Counted from the first letter of the stretch, positions 42,615 to 51,212 are shown. The stretch: DNA of 64,000 bases from Aquabacterium sp. OR-4 (GCF_025290835.2 NZ_JAOCQD020000002.1:62001-126000); one strand, 5' to 3'. The notes: a model not told the origin generated them from the sequence alone. Numbers and translations are program-made.

Positions 42615-43993
42615 ACGCACCGCAACCCGATTGGGCCGCGGCACTGCAGCGCGCCGCCACGCAATGGCCGGCGCCCGAGCGGCGCGGCCGTGTGGTGCGG
42701 GCACTGGGCAGCGTGATCCAGGTCACCGGCCTGCAGGCCCGGGTGGGCGACATGTGCCAGTTCAGCCATCCCGGCGCCGAAGCCGGCACCGCCGCGCCCT
42801 GGCAGCTGCAAGGCGAGGTCATCGGGCTCGAAGGCGAGCACCTGCTGGTGTTGCCGCTGGGCGAGCTTGATGGCGTCTCCAACCGAACCCAGGTGGCACC
42901 GCTGGGCCATGGCGCGCAGGTGCAGGTGGGCCCCGGCCTGCTGGGCCAGGTGCTCGACGGCTTTGGCCGGCCGCTCACCCCCGGCGCCAGGCTCGACGAT
43001 GCCCAGCCCTGTCCGATCAAGGCCAGCCCGCCCGATGCGCTGTGCCGGCGCGCAGTGACCCAGCCACTGGCCACCGGCGTGCGCGCCATCGACGCCCTGC
43101 TCACCTGCGGCGTGGGCCAGCGTCTGGGCATCTTTGCGCCGGCCGGCACCGGCAAGAGCACCCTGCTGTCGATGATTGCCCAGGGCAGCGCCTGCGATGT
43201 GGTGGTGCTGGCCCTGGTGGGCGAGCGCGGCCGCGAGGTGGGCGAGTTTCTCGAGGAGATTCGCCACCTCGGCCTGGGCCCGCGCAGCATCGTGGTGGTG
43301 GCCACCTCAGACCGCTCGTCGGCCGAGCGCGCCAAGGCGCCCGAGGTGGCCATGGCCTGTGCCGAGTACTTTCGCGCCCAGGGCCAGTCGGTGCTGCTGC
43401 TGATGGACTCGGTCACGCGCTACGCCCGCGCGCTGCGCGAAATCGGCCTGGCCGCGGGCGAGCCGCCCACGCGGCGGGGCTACCCGCCCTCGGTGTTCAA
43501 TGCCCTGCCGCGCCTGTTCGAGCGCGCCGGCTGGTCAGACCGTGGCGCGATCACCGCCTTCTTCACCGTGCTGGTCGACGACGACAGCGCCGGTGACCCG
43601 ATCTTTGAAGAAGCGCGCGCCACGCTGGACGGCCACATCCTGCTCAGCCCGCGCCTGGCCGACAGCGGCCACTACCCGGCCATCGACGTGCTGGCCAGCC
43701 GCAGCCGGGTGATGCAGCGCGTGGTGCCCGAAGCACATGCGCAGGCCGCGCGCACGCTGCGCGAGCTGCTGCAGAAGCTGCAGGACATCGAGACCCTGGT
43801 GCAGATCGGCGAGTACCGCAGCGGCAGCGATGCGGTGGCCGATCGCGCGCTGGCTGCACGCGACGAGATCAACACCTTTCTGCGCCAGGCCCTGCAAGAC
43901 CCGACCCCTGCGCCGCAAACGCTGGACAGGCTGCAAGCCCTGCTGCGCATTGCGCCGCCGCGGCCCCCGAGCAGTGGTGCGCCGACGCACTGA
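42611..43993 (+). CDS. sctN: Type III secretion ATPase SctN
   Basis: A 460-residue FliI/YscN-type ATPase. It has Walker A FAPAGTGKSTLLSMI, Walker B VLLLMDSVTRYARALREIGL, the catalytic-Glu region LVGERGREVGEFLEEI, and the family's GEPPTRRGYPPSVFNALPRL. It is complete to the helical C-terminal domain. It closes the structural operon; the toxin-like gene at 44044 follows after 50 bases and may be cotranscribed. Confidence 0.95.
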   Translation: MNAPQPDWAAALQRAATQWPAPERRGRVVRALGSVIQVTGLQARVGDMCQFSHPGAEAGTAAPWQLQGEVIGLEGEHLLVLPLGELDGVSNRTQVAPLGHGAQVQVGPGLLGQVLDGFGRPLTPGARLDDAQPCPIKASPPDALCRRAVTQPLATGVRAIDALLTCGVGQRLGIFAPAGTGKSTLLSMIAQGSACDVVVLALVGERGREVGEFLEEIRHLGLGPRSIVVVATSDRSSAERAKAPEVAMACAEYFRAQGQSVLLLMDSVTRYARALREIGLAAGEPPTRRGYPPSVFNALPRLFERAGWSDRGAITAFFTVLVDDDSAGDPIFEEARATLDGHILLSPRLADSGHYPAIDVLASRSRVMQRVVPEAHAQAARTLRELLQKLQDIETLVQIGEYRSGSDAVADRALAARDEINTFLRQALQDPTPAPQTLDRLQALLRIAPPRPPSSGAPTH

Positions 43994-44043
43994 TCCACGA
44001 CACCCGAAACGCGCCGCACACGGCGCTTGCCCAGGAGAACCCG

Positions 44044-47000
44044 ATGCAGATCGAATCGAATGCCAACGCGGCCCGAGCGGCCACCACGGCGCAGACCACC
44101 GCCGACCTGCCGGCCGAGCGGCCGATGGCCGAGCCCACGCTGCGCCGCGTGCCCACCTGGGTGCGCTTCGATCCCCTGCACAGAGGCAAGCCGATGTCGG
44201 TCAGCATCGCGGCACCGGCGGTGTCATCGGGCTGGGCCGGCCGCCTGCGCCAGCTGATGCAAGGCCGCATGCAACACGCGCAGACCGGCAGCGACGCACG
44301 AATGGCCGCCTTGAGCCTGACCCCCACCCGCGTGCACGGCATGGGCTGGCTGCGTGGTCTGGGTCGCCTGCGCCAGCGCCTGCAAGGCACGGTAGCCAAG
44401 CTGCAGGCCCAGCAGGCTGCCGCGGCCGATGCCCTGGCCCTGAGCCGCGTCTCCAGCGCCATGCAGCAGCGCTTTGCCGCCTCGGCGTCCGATGCCGGTG
44501 CGTTCAACACCACGCTGCGCCAGGCCTTCGGTGACAAGTTCGACGCCGCCAAGGCCGAAACCCTGCGCCAGCAGGCCCTGGCCGGTGACTTCTCGTGGGC
44601 GCCCAAGATCCAGATCGCCTCGGCCCAGCAGCTGTCTGACCTGTCGGGCACCCAGGCCGCCGACGGCGCCGCCCGCGGCGCCTATGTGCAGGCCGAAGAC
44701 ACCATCTACATCAGCCGCGAAACCCTGCACGGCGATGCCGACACCGCCCAGCGCCTGCTGATGGAAGAGCTGGGCCACGCCATCGACGCCCGCATCAACA
44801 CCGTTGATTCGGCCGGCGACGAAGGCGAGATCTTCGCCAAGCTGATGCATGGCGATGCCGTGAGCGCCCAGCAGCTGGCCGACATGAAGGCCGACAACGA
44901 CCACGGCACCGTGATGCTCAACGGCCGCAGCGTGCAGGTGGAATACGGCTGGTTCAAGAAGCTGCGCAAGGCCATCTCCGGTGGCTTCAAGAAGATCGTC
45001 AAGGCGGTGGTCAAGGGTGCGGTCAGCGTCGTGAAGTCCACCTTCAAGGTGGCCACCGGGCTGATGACGCTGAACTTCCAGCGCGTGCGCGAAGGCTTCA
45101 AGCAAGGTGTGCAGGCCGTCAAGACCACTGTCAAGGCCGTGGTGCAGGCGGTCAAGGAGACCACCAAGGCGGTGATCTCGGCCGTCAAGGAAGGCTTCAA
45201 GCAGCTGATGCAGAGCAAGCTGTTTGCGGCGGTGCTGATGATCTGCCGCTTCATCCCGATCCCGGTGGTGCAGCTGGCGGTGCGCATCGTCGACGTGGTG
45301 CGCGCGGCCTACATGGCCTACCAGGGCATCAAGAACAAGAGCTGGGGTGCGGTGCTGGGCGCGGTGGCCAGCGTGGCCGGCGGCGCGGCCAACATTGCCG
45401 GCAGCTTGGGCGCCAGCGCCAGCACGGTGGCCAACATCCAGGCCGTGGCCAGCGCGGCCAGCAAGCTGAACATGGCCTACAACGCCATCGCCAACAAGGA
45501 CATCGGCGCGGCACTCAGCCTGGCCGGCGGCGCCTTCGGCAGCGGCACGCAGGCCTCGTCCACCATCGCCACGCTGCAGACCGTGGGCGGTTATGCGCAG
45601 CAGGCCGTGGCGGTGCGTGCGGCAGTGCGCGGCGGCGATGCGCTGGGTGCGCTCAGCGGCACGTTGGGCCTGGCCGGCAGCGCCATGGGCAAGGACAGCA
45701 GCTTGGCCGCCCAGATCAGCACCGCCAGCGAGGTGGTGACCGGGCTGCGCGCCGTGCAGGCGCTTGGCCGCGGCCAGCTCGATGCGGCGCAAAGCCTGGC
45801 CAGCGGCATGGCCGCGGCCCAGGCCGCCAGCCGCGAGGCCGACGAGATCACGGCCCAGCGCCGCGCGCAGGAGCAAGCGCAAGCCCAGGCCCGCACCGCA
45901 CAGCCCCAGGCGCCGCAGCCCGACGACGCCGGCGGCAGCGACATCACCGCCACACAGGTGCAGGCAGACGCCGCCGCCAATGCACCGGCCGCCACCCCGC
46001 CCGAGGCCGCCACCCCCAGCGCCCCGGCCACCACCGTGGTCAGCCGCGGCCAGACGCTGGAAGCCATCGCCCGTGCCCACTACGGCGACCAATGGCGCGC
46101 CGGCCTGGCGCAGATGGCCATCGACAACAGCCTGAAGCTCAACCAGTGGGGCAGCCCGATCCTGCGCGTGGGCCAGGAGCTGCAGATGGCCGACCTCGGC
46201 AACCGCTCCGACGCCGACCTGGCCGCACTCGCCCGCACCGGCGGCCGCCTGATCGCCAGCAACAGCAGCGGCCTGGCCGTGAAGGCCGAGCTGGAGCAGC
46301 GTGCGCGTGAGGCGGCGGCGGAGAAGGTTGCGCAGGCGAAAGCGCGCGCACAGGGACCGGAATGGGTGCCTGGCGTGTCCTCATCGGCACTGAATGGCAC
46401 CAGCTTCAACGACCTCACGCAACCGCAGGCGTCAATCACCGGGCTCGCGCCCGGCCCTGCGGGTCCAAACCCGGTTGCGTCCGACTTTCAGTCAGTCAAC
46501 GATCGCAAGGTAGCCGTGGGAACCTACGACCGCTGGACGGAGATGGGTACCGCGCTCAAAAGTGGTGACTACCAAGGCGCGGCGCGACACTTCATGTTCA
46601 CCGCATCCGACGACGCCAGGGCTCAGCTTGAGCGGAAGACAAATCCTCCTCTAAGCCCTGAACAGCTCAGCTTCCAGACCGACATCGGCCTGGCGGCGGG
46701 CGGCCCTGTCCTGACAGGACTGGCAAGCCTGGCACGCATGGCGGGGGCGCCTGACACGGTCGTCAATGACATCGGCGTGGCTCAGACTGGTGTGGTCCTG
46801 TCAGTCATGGCACCAGTGGCCGGCCGCCAGAGTGTGGTCGCCCGGCCCGAAATCGAGACCAATCCTGCGGCGAGGATTGATCCGACCAGCCCCGTGCGTG
46901 AGTTGGACTGGAAGGGCAATGAGATCCACTATCGATCGATGAGCGAACGCGACTTCGAGAAATTCAGAATCACCGGGGAATTGCCCAGCACGGGCGAAAC

Positions 47001-47289
47001 CTCGTTGTCGCCCGTACGTGACTACGCTGAAGCCTACCGGGGAATCACTGTCCGGATCGCTACCCGGCCCGGCACTTCGGCCCAGTTGCAGCAAATCGGC
47101 GTTGCAGCCAACGAGCCGGCCGCAGTCGTATTTCCAGAAATGCCGCCCGAAGCACCGAACTGGACCCAGACGAACGCACGATTCAAGTTCGAGAGCGGCC
47201 AGATGACCACCCAGTTGGGTCGCGGCGACGCGCTTAAGATCTACAACGACAACATCGTCAGCGCGAAGCCGGTTCGCCGGGGCAACTAA
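44044..47289 (+). CDS. Large modular toxin/effector A: EELGH domain, hydrophobic region, LysM, variable C-terminal tip
   Basis: A 1081-residue protein directly after sctN. Residues 1-100 are Ala/Ser/Thr-rich with scattered arginines, compatible with a type III secretion signal. Residues about 130-300 include MEELGHAIDARIN (EELGH at 241-245) and SAGDEGEIF (258-264), a putative zinc-peptidase pattern. About 305-390 is amphipathic and lysine-rich, then the hydrophobic stretch LFAAVLMICRFIPIPVVQLA and Gly/Ala-rich repeats. A LysM domain spans about 665-717. From about 770 the tip is unique to this copy and lower in GC; its end (YRSMSERDFEKF, ETSLSPVRDYAEAY, GRGDALKIYN) looks like an ADP-ribosyltransferase-type R...STS...E pattern (inference). 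The stop overlaps the next ATG (TAATG). AGGAGA precedes the start. Confidence 0.85.
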   Translation: MQIESNANAARAATTAQTTADLPAERPMAEPTLRRVPTWVRFDPLHRGKPMSVSIAAPAVSSGWAGRLRQLMQGRMQHAQTGSDARMAALSLTPTRVHGMGWLRGLGRLRQRLQGTVAKLQAQQAAAADALALSRVSSAMQQRFAASASDAGAFNTTLRQAFGDKFDAAKAETLRQQALAGDFSWAPKIQIASAQQLSDLSGTQAADGAARGAYVQAEDTIYISRETLHGDADTAQRLLMEELGHAIDARINTVDSAGDEGEIFAKLMHGDAVSAQQLADMKADNDHGTVMLNGRSVQVEYGWFKKLRKAISGGFKKIVKAVVKGAVSVVKSTFKVATGLMTLNFQRVREGFKQGVQAVKTTVKAVVQAVKETTKAVISAVKEGFKQLMQSKLFAAVLMICRFIPIPVVQLAVRIVDVVRAAYMAYQGIKNKSWGAVLGAVASVAGGAANIAGSLGASASTVANIQAVASAASKLNMAYNAIANKDIGAALSLAGGAFGSGTQASSTIATLQTVGGYAQQAVAVRAAVRGGDALGALSGTLGLAGSAMGKDSSLAAQISTASEVVTGLRAVQALGRGQLDAAQSLASGMAAAQAASREADEITAQRRAQEQAQAQARTAQPQAPQPDDAGGSDITATQVQADAAANAPAATPPEAATPSAPATTVVSRGQTLEAIARAHYGDQWRAGLAQMAIDNSLKLNQWGSPILRVGQELQMADLGNRSDADLAALARTGGRLIASNSSGLAVKAELEQRAREAAAEKVAQAKARAQGPEWVPGVSSSALNGTSFNDLTQPQASITGLAPGPAGPNPVASDFQSVNDRKVAVGTYDRWTEMGTALKSGDYQGAARHFMFTASDDARAQLERKTNPPLSPEQLSFQTDIGLAAGGPVLTGLASLARMAGAPDTVVNDIGVAQTGVVLSVMAPVAGRQSVVARPEIETNPAARIDPTSPVRELDWKGNEIHYRSMSERDFEKFRITGELPSTGETSLSPVRDYAEAYRGITVRIATRPGTSAQLQQIGVAANEPAAVVFPEMPPEAPNWTQTNARFKFESGQMTTQLGRGDALKIYNDNIVSAKPVRRGN
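44371..45595 (+). repeat. About 1.2-kb direct repeat, arm 1 (effector A core)
   Basis: Almost identical at the DNA level to 57150-58374, at a constant offset of 12,779 bases. It codes for the EELGH domain, the amphipathic/hydrophobic region and the Gly/Ala repeats. Weaker similarity continues to the end of the LysM domain (about 46310). Confidence 0.85.
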
Positions 47290-47759
47290 TGTTCATAGAC
47301 ACCGAACACAGTCCACTCACCATGAAGCGCACCTACACGCTGGCACGTGAACTTGAACTCACGCCGCAAACCATTGAGAAGGCACATAAGCTGACCTTGG
47401 ATCGCAGCCGTCCTCGGATCGGTCTCAAAGGAAAGCATGGTCTGTTCGCAAGCACCGAATGGTGGAACAACGTCAAGAACGGAACCATTGCCACCTTGAA
47501 AGTTAAAGGGCAAGTCGTGGATGTCTATGCCGCCGGCGCTGACGCCTCGACGTTACCGGACATGATCGATATTGCAACTGATGACGGAACACTGGTTTCA
47601 GCTGGAATCTATGTGAACGATCCCGCCGATGTAGCTCTTTACACCGTCGGCAAACGAGTCGCACTGATGTACGCACTGGATGAATTGAAGGATCAACCCG
47701 CGGAGGACGGCAGTATCAATCGGGCCAAGATTGCGCTGGAGATGGCCGTTTCGATCTGA
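47289..47759 (+). CDS. Candidate immunity protein for effector A
   Basis: A 156-residue protein of unknown family, translationally coupled to effector A through TAATG. Visible features: basic first 45 residues (MKRTYTLARELELTPQTIEK), a central STEWWNNVKNGTIATLKVKG strand region, and a helical end. No signal peptide, so cytoplasmic. GC is clearly lower than in the flanking T3SS genes, a sign of recent transfer. Tight coupling to a toxin-like tip is the main reason for the call. Confidence 0.6.
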   Translation: MFIDTEHSPLTMKRTYTLARELELTPQTIEKAHKLTLDRSRPRIGLKGKHGLFASTEWWNNVKNGTIATLKVKGQVVDVYAAGADASTLPDMIDIATDDGTLVSAGIYVNDPADVALYTVGKRVALMYALDELKDQPAEDGSINRAKIALEMAVSI

Positions 47760-48056
47760 GTGTGCGACCACCACTCTTTGTCGGGTCTGCAACGAAGCGC
47801 TGGCGGCAGACTACCTGTCGAAGTCCGACCCACCGATGCATCGCTGGACGCCGCAAAGGAACGGGCGCGCTTGGTCGCCGCAGGACAGAGCTACCAAGGC
47901 CATGCCGGACATGTGCCTGACACGACGTGGACAGGCGTCGCACAGCCTTACCAATGGCTAGACTTGACACCTAAAGTCAACTCAAGCCTGGGCGGCCAGG
48001 CCAACAGGTACCCGATCGGGTACAAGCCGACAGAATTCACCCTGGAGAAGCCATGA
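47760..48056 (+). pseudogene. Orphan toxin-tip remnant 1
   Basis: An open frame (GTG start) that begins where the preceding gene stops. Its second half (SLDAAKERARLVAAGQSYQG, HVPDTTWTG, KVNSSLGGQANRYPIGYKPT) reads like the C-terminal end of a polymorphic toxin. There is no N-terminal delivery region. Its stop overlaps the ATG of the SMI1/KNR4-like gene, the usual toxin-immunity spacing. The first 30 residues look like junction sequence. Confidence 0.6.
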
Positions 48057-48526
48057 TGAGCGCCACCGTGATTGCCGACATCGCCCGAATCGCTCATTGG
48101 AAGCAGGTGGCCAGCGCACATGACACGGATCGCATGCTTCGATGGTCGCTGCCGCGGGTGGCGGCCTCATCGCGACGGGTGGATGAAGCCGAACGCGCAC
48201 TGGGACGCCCGCTGCCGAAGCAGGTCCGAGACTTCCTGTGTCTTGCGGATGGCTGGCCCGCCCTTCACGTGGATTCCGACCTGTTCGGCACAGCTGAGCT
48301 GATCGCCGGTCGCGCCCAGTCGCTGACCGACCGGCCAGACGCCTTGTCGGTCCTCGATGCGCATGGGCTGGCGTCCAAGGACGTCGTGGTGATCGGCGGC
48401 TCCGAGCACGACCTTGACCTCTTCGTCGCCGTGCTTGATGGTGCGCCAACTCTGGGTGGCGCCGTGCTGTGGATTGCTGGCCAGGAAGTGGACCAGTTCC
48501 CGACGTTTGAGGCCTTTCTAGTGTAG
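48053..48526 (+). CDS. SMI1/KNR4-like (SUKH) immunity protein, 3' end cut by an IS630 insertion
   Basis: A 157-residue SUKH-type protein: EAERALGRPLPKQVRDFLCL is the family opening, followed by GWPALHVDSDLFG and a late DLDLFVAVLDG. Members bind and neutralise diverse nuclease toxins. The IS630-like element at 48521 supplies the current stop (TAG at 48524-48526), changing the end to FLV. Past the element, 49701-49760 continues the same frame for 19 residues, so the original protein was longer by about 18 residues. It may still fold, since the core is intact. Confidence 0.8.
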   Translation: MMSATVIADIARIAHWKQVASAHDTDRMLRWSLPRVAASSRRVDEAERALGRPLPKQVRDFLCLADGWPALHVDSDLFGTAELIAGRAQSLTDRPDALSVLDAHGLASKDVVVIGGSEHDLDLFVAVLDGAPTLGGAVLWIAGQEVDQFPTFEAFLV

Positions 48527-49698
48527 TGCGCGTGAATTTATAGAACTTATTTGCGCCGGCATACTCAGACGTTCCAGGAGGCTGGAACAGTGCGGGTTGC
48601 CAAGACGATTGAACTGGACGCAGACACCGAGCGCGAGCTCCGTGTGCTGGCCAAGCGCCGAACGGTGGAGGCCCGGTTGCAGCAGCGTGCGCTGGTCGTG
48701 CTGCTGGCCGCCGAGGGCCGGCAGAACAAGGACATCGCTGTCGATGCAGGACTGGATCGGCGCCAGGTCGCCATGTGGCGCGAGCGCTTCCTCAGCGGTG
48801 GCATCGACGCGCTGCGCAAGGACGCCCCACGCAGCGGCCGTCCGGCCACGATCACCGCTGAGATGGAGTCGCGCATCGTGCAGGCCACGCTGCACGACAA
48901 GCCGGTCGACGCCACGCACTGGAGCACCCGCACCTTGGCCGCGCACCTGGGTGTGGGAGCCACCACCGTGCGTCGGGTTTGGCAGAGCAACGGCCTGAAG
49001 CCGCACCTGAGCCGCACGTTCAAGCTCTCGCGTGATCCACGGTTCGAGGACAAGTTGCTCGACGTCGTCGGCCTGTACATGAACCCGCCCGAGCACGCCC
49101 TGGTGCTCAGCTGCGACGAGAAGAGCCAGATCCAGGCGCTCAACCGTACACAGCCGGGTCTGCCGATGAAGCGCGGGCGTGCCGGCACCGTGACCCACGA
49201 CTACAAGCGCCACGGCACGACCACGCTGTTTGCCGCGCTCAACACGGTGGACGGCAAGGTGATCTCGATGTGCCAGCCGCGCCACCGGCATACCGAGTGG
49301 CTGAAGTTCTTGCGGCTGATCGACCGCCGCACGCCCAAGCACCTGGGCCTTCACCTGATCGTGGACAACTACGCCACCCACAGCCACCCCGAGGTGCAGA
49401 AATGGCTGGCGCGTCATCCGCGGTTCGTCATGCACTTCACGCCGACCAGCGCTTCGTGGCTGAACATGGTCGAACGCTTCTTCCGCGACATCACCGACAA
49501 GCGCATCCGGCGTGACAGCTTCGCCAGCGTTGCCGAACTGGAGCTGGCCATCGACCTGTACGTGGCCCATCACAACATCGATCCCAAGCCGTTCATCTGG
49601 ACGGCCCGCGCGACCGACATCCTGGCCAAGGTGACCCGGGCCAAGGCCGCCCTGGTCACCGCACCGGAATAAGTACAGAACAGAGCGGCGCACTGCAC
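48521..49698 (+). mobile_element. Complete IS630-family insertion sequence
   Basis: 1178 bp bounded by imperfect inverted repeats: GTGTAGTGCGC at the left and, reading inward, GTGCAGTGCGC at the right, with a second matching block ACTTATT about 27 bases in. A TA dinucleotide flanks both sides (48519-48520 and 49699-49700), the IS630/Tc1 target duplication. One intact transposase gene lies inside. It is inserted in the SMI1/KNR4-like gene. Confidence 0.9.
48590..49672 (+). CDS. IS630-family transposase
   Basis: A 360-residue transposase. Residues 1-120 are helix-turn-helix (RRQVAMWRERFLSGGIDALR). The DDE domain shows ALVLSCDEKSQIQAL (first Asp), LHLIVDNYATHSHPEV (second Asp) and TPTSASWLNMVERFFRDITD (Glu). 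No frameshift is seen, so it may be active. AGGAGG eight bases before the GTG at 48590 sets the start; the longer frame to 48551 reaches into the left repeat. Confidence 0.95.
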   Translation: MRVAKTIELDADTERELRVLAKRRTVEARLQQRALVVLLAAEGRQNKDIAVDAGLDRRQVAMWRERFLSGGIDALRKDAPRSGRPATITAEMESRIVQATLHDKPVDATHWSTRTLAAHLGVGATTVRRVWQSNGLKPHLSRTFKLSRDPRFEDKLLDVVGLYMNPPEHALVLSCDEKSQIQALNRTQPGLPMKRGRAGTVTHDYKRHGTTTLFAALNTVDGKVISMCQPRHRHTEWLKFLRLIDRRTPKHLGLHLIVDNYATHSHPEVQKWLARHPRFVMHFTPTSASWLNMVERFFRDITDKRIRRDSFASVAELELAIDLYVAHHNIDPKPFIWTARATDILAKVTRAKAALVTAPE

Positions 49699-49700
49699 TA

Positions 49701-49760
49701 GGCGCCATGGTGACCTACAACGCCCAGATTGCCGATCGCATGGCGGGTACGCGGCATTGA
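49701..49760 (+). pseudogene. Detached 3' end of the SMI1/KNR4-like immunity gene
   Basis: When the IS and one TA copy are removed, the frame reads on from FEAFL into GAMVTYNAQIADRMAGTRH and stops at TGA 49758-49760. Confidence 0.85.
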
Positions 49761-49830
49761 TGACGCCAGGATCTGGCCAGAGGGGTCTTTTGTGCTGTCG
49801 GCGCCGATCCAAATCCGAGCCAGAAGCATC

Positions 49831-49894
49831 AGTCAGCGGCGTGAGATAGCACCCGGGCCCCTGACCCGGTCGGATGCGGCGTCCATATGCTTGC
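49831..49894 (+). repeat. 64-bp cassette-flank repeat, copy 1
   Basis: Sixty-one of 64 positions agree with 51498-51561. It contains the imperfect inverted pair ACCCGGG/CCCGGT. It lies just before an orphan toxin tip. Confidence 0.85.
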
Positions 49895-50563
49895 CAGACC
49901 TTCGATGCGAACAGAGGACGCCCCCTCCTCTCACCGCCTGCGGAGCCAGTCGTTGAAGCAGTGACACAGGTCACTGTCGATGTCGGGATGACGGCCGCAG
50001 GCGGTGGATTCAAGTCTCGAATCATCGAACCCGTGCGCGTACCACTGATGCCAGGACACCAACCGGGCAGTCTGGCCGGTGAGCCGGAGGTCGCTCCGCG
50101 CAACTCAAACCCCGATCAGCTTCGCTCGATTCAGCGCCAGAACGAGACGCTGGCGTTTCTGGCAGGAAAGCAGGGCTTTGAAGTTGTTCAGTTGCCCAAC
50201 GCGGGTGCCCGGGGCGTCAAGAACCCCGACGCTGGCATCAACGGACAACTGGCGGATGTCTACGCACCGTCAACCGGAAACCTCTGGACCATCAGGGACA
50301 ACGTGGCCCAGAAGATCGAGACCCAGGCTCCGAACGTCATTGTCAGTCTCAATGACTTGCCCGCGACGGCAGCCCAGCTGGCACGACATCTCCAGGACAA
50401 TCCGGTCCCCTTCAACACCCTCTACATCGTCAAGAACGGACAAGTGACCGTGGTTGACCGGCAGGCCTACCGACCCGCCGTTCCGCCGCTGATTCACAGT
50501 GTCGGCCTCGGCAGCGAGGACAGAAGACCTGCGAACCAAGGCGTCGTTGCCCCTCTTCAGTAG
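49874..50563 (+). CDS. Orphan CdiA-like nuclease toxin tip
   Basis: A 229-residue open frame with no delivery domain. From about residue 65, NSNPDQLRSIQRQNETLAFL, KNPDAGINGQLADVYAPST, and NVIVSLNDLPATAAQLARHL followed by LYIVKNGQVTVVD match the plan of CdiA C-terminal tRNase toxins (PD-(D/E)xK-like fold with D..ADVYxP). The first 60 residues look like junction sequence, and the last 25 may be altered: they contain a 21-base block repeated at 51608. Either a broken remnant of a larger effector or a reservoir tip. The next gene is a plausible immunity partner. Confidence 0.65.
   Translation: MRRPYACQTFDANRGRPLLSPPAEPVVEAVTQVTVDVGMTAAGGGFKSRIIEPVRVPLMPGHQPGSLAGEPEVAPRNSNPDQLRSIQRQNETLAFLAGKQGFEVVQLPNAGARGVKNPDAGINGQLADVYAPSTGNLWTIRDNVAQKIETQAPNVIVSLNDLPATAAQLARHLQDNPVPFNTLYIVKNGQVTVVDRQAYRPAVPPLIHSVGLGSEDRRPANQGVVAPLQ
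50531..50551 (+). repeat. 21-bp repeat, copy 1
   Basis: Identical to 51608-51628 (begins GCGAACCAAGG). Together with the 64-bp repeat it brackets the CdiA-like tip. Confidence 0.85.
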
Positions 50564-50594
50564 CACCGCACGACCGACGTAACACGGAGAAACC

Positions 50595-51011
50595 ATGTCG
50601 ATGGCGCTTTCGCTGGAACTCGAATCTGGCATCCACGAAGACCACTTGAGACAGGCTGCATTTGACTGCGGGGCCGTGTCGCCATCAGATGATCATCCCA
50701 ACGGCACGCTGGCCGTGTTTGCTGAATCCGGTCTGGACTTGTTCGTTCACTCGCAAGATGGACGGCATGCCGTCCGTGCAGAAGGCATGCCCTACCCGGC
50801 TGCCTGGACGGTCGGGCTGCGCGTGTCCCTCGGCTACTTGCTGGACCGGTATGACTTGTGCAATCGAGATGCGCGGCAATTGCTCGATGCGCTGGCGAAG
50901 CGGACGAGCAAGTTCTTTGTTCTCTCTTTCGAGTACGAGAGGGTCTATGCGCTCAGAGACGCGCATGGCTTGCAATATTTTGACGACAGCCTGAGCCCTC
51001 CTGTTTCTTGA
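50595..51011 (+). CDS. Candidate immunity protein for the CdiA-like tip
   Basis: A 138-residue acidic protein with no recognised family. It shows LSLELESGIHEDHLRQAAFD, AESGLDLFVHSQDG and helices around RDARQLLDALAKRTSKFFVL. No signal or membrane segment. It follows the orphan tip by 31 bases with CGGAG before the ATG. Position is the main evidence for an immunity role. Confidence 0.55.
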   Translation: MSMALSLELESGIHEDHLRQAAFDCGAVSPSDDHPNGTLAVFAESGLDLFVHSQDGRHAVRAEGMPYPAAWTVGLRVSLGYLLDRYDLCNRDARQLLDALAKRTSKFFVLSFEYERVYALRDAHGLQYFDDSLSPPVS

Positions 51012-51059
51012 GGCCATCCGACCCATCGGGGTCTTGCTCGCGGGAAGTCTCGGATATTG

Positions 51060-51212
51060 GCGACGACAGGCCGCCTGTTGCTTTGGGCCATTCCGAACTT
51101 GAAGTACACCGCCCGCGAATTCAATGACAGGCCGAACGGCCTTGTGCAAGACCTGCGTCGCTCGCGCGAACTGTACAAACCCAGCGATTTCCCCATCAGG
51201 AAGCGATCATGA
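51060..51212 (+). pseudogene. Orphan toxin-tip remnant 2 (last ~50 codons)
   Basis: In the frame that ends at TGA 51210-51212, the codons read GRLLLWAIPNLKYTAREFND and then PNGLVQDLRRSRELYKPSDF before a basic end. It looks like the C-terminal piece of a toxin, with no start of its own. Its stop overlaps the ATG of the YwqK-like antitoxin (ATGA), the arrangement of a toxin-immunity pair whose toxin has been mostly deleted. Confidence 0.5.

Noticed and set aside
47731..47961. Second open frame overlapping the toxin-tip remnant after the effector A immunity gene
   Set aside because: No recognisable motif; the other frame (47760-48056) reads as a toxin C-terminus and is coupled to the next gene.
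49719..49760. New small gene right after the IS630 element
   Set aside because: It is the in-frame continuation of the interrupted SMI1/KNR4-like gene, not an independent start.
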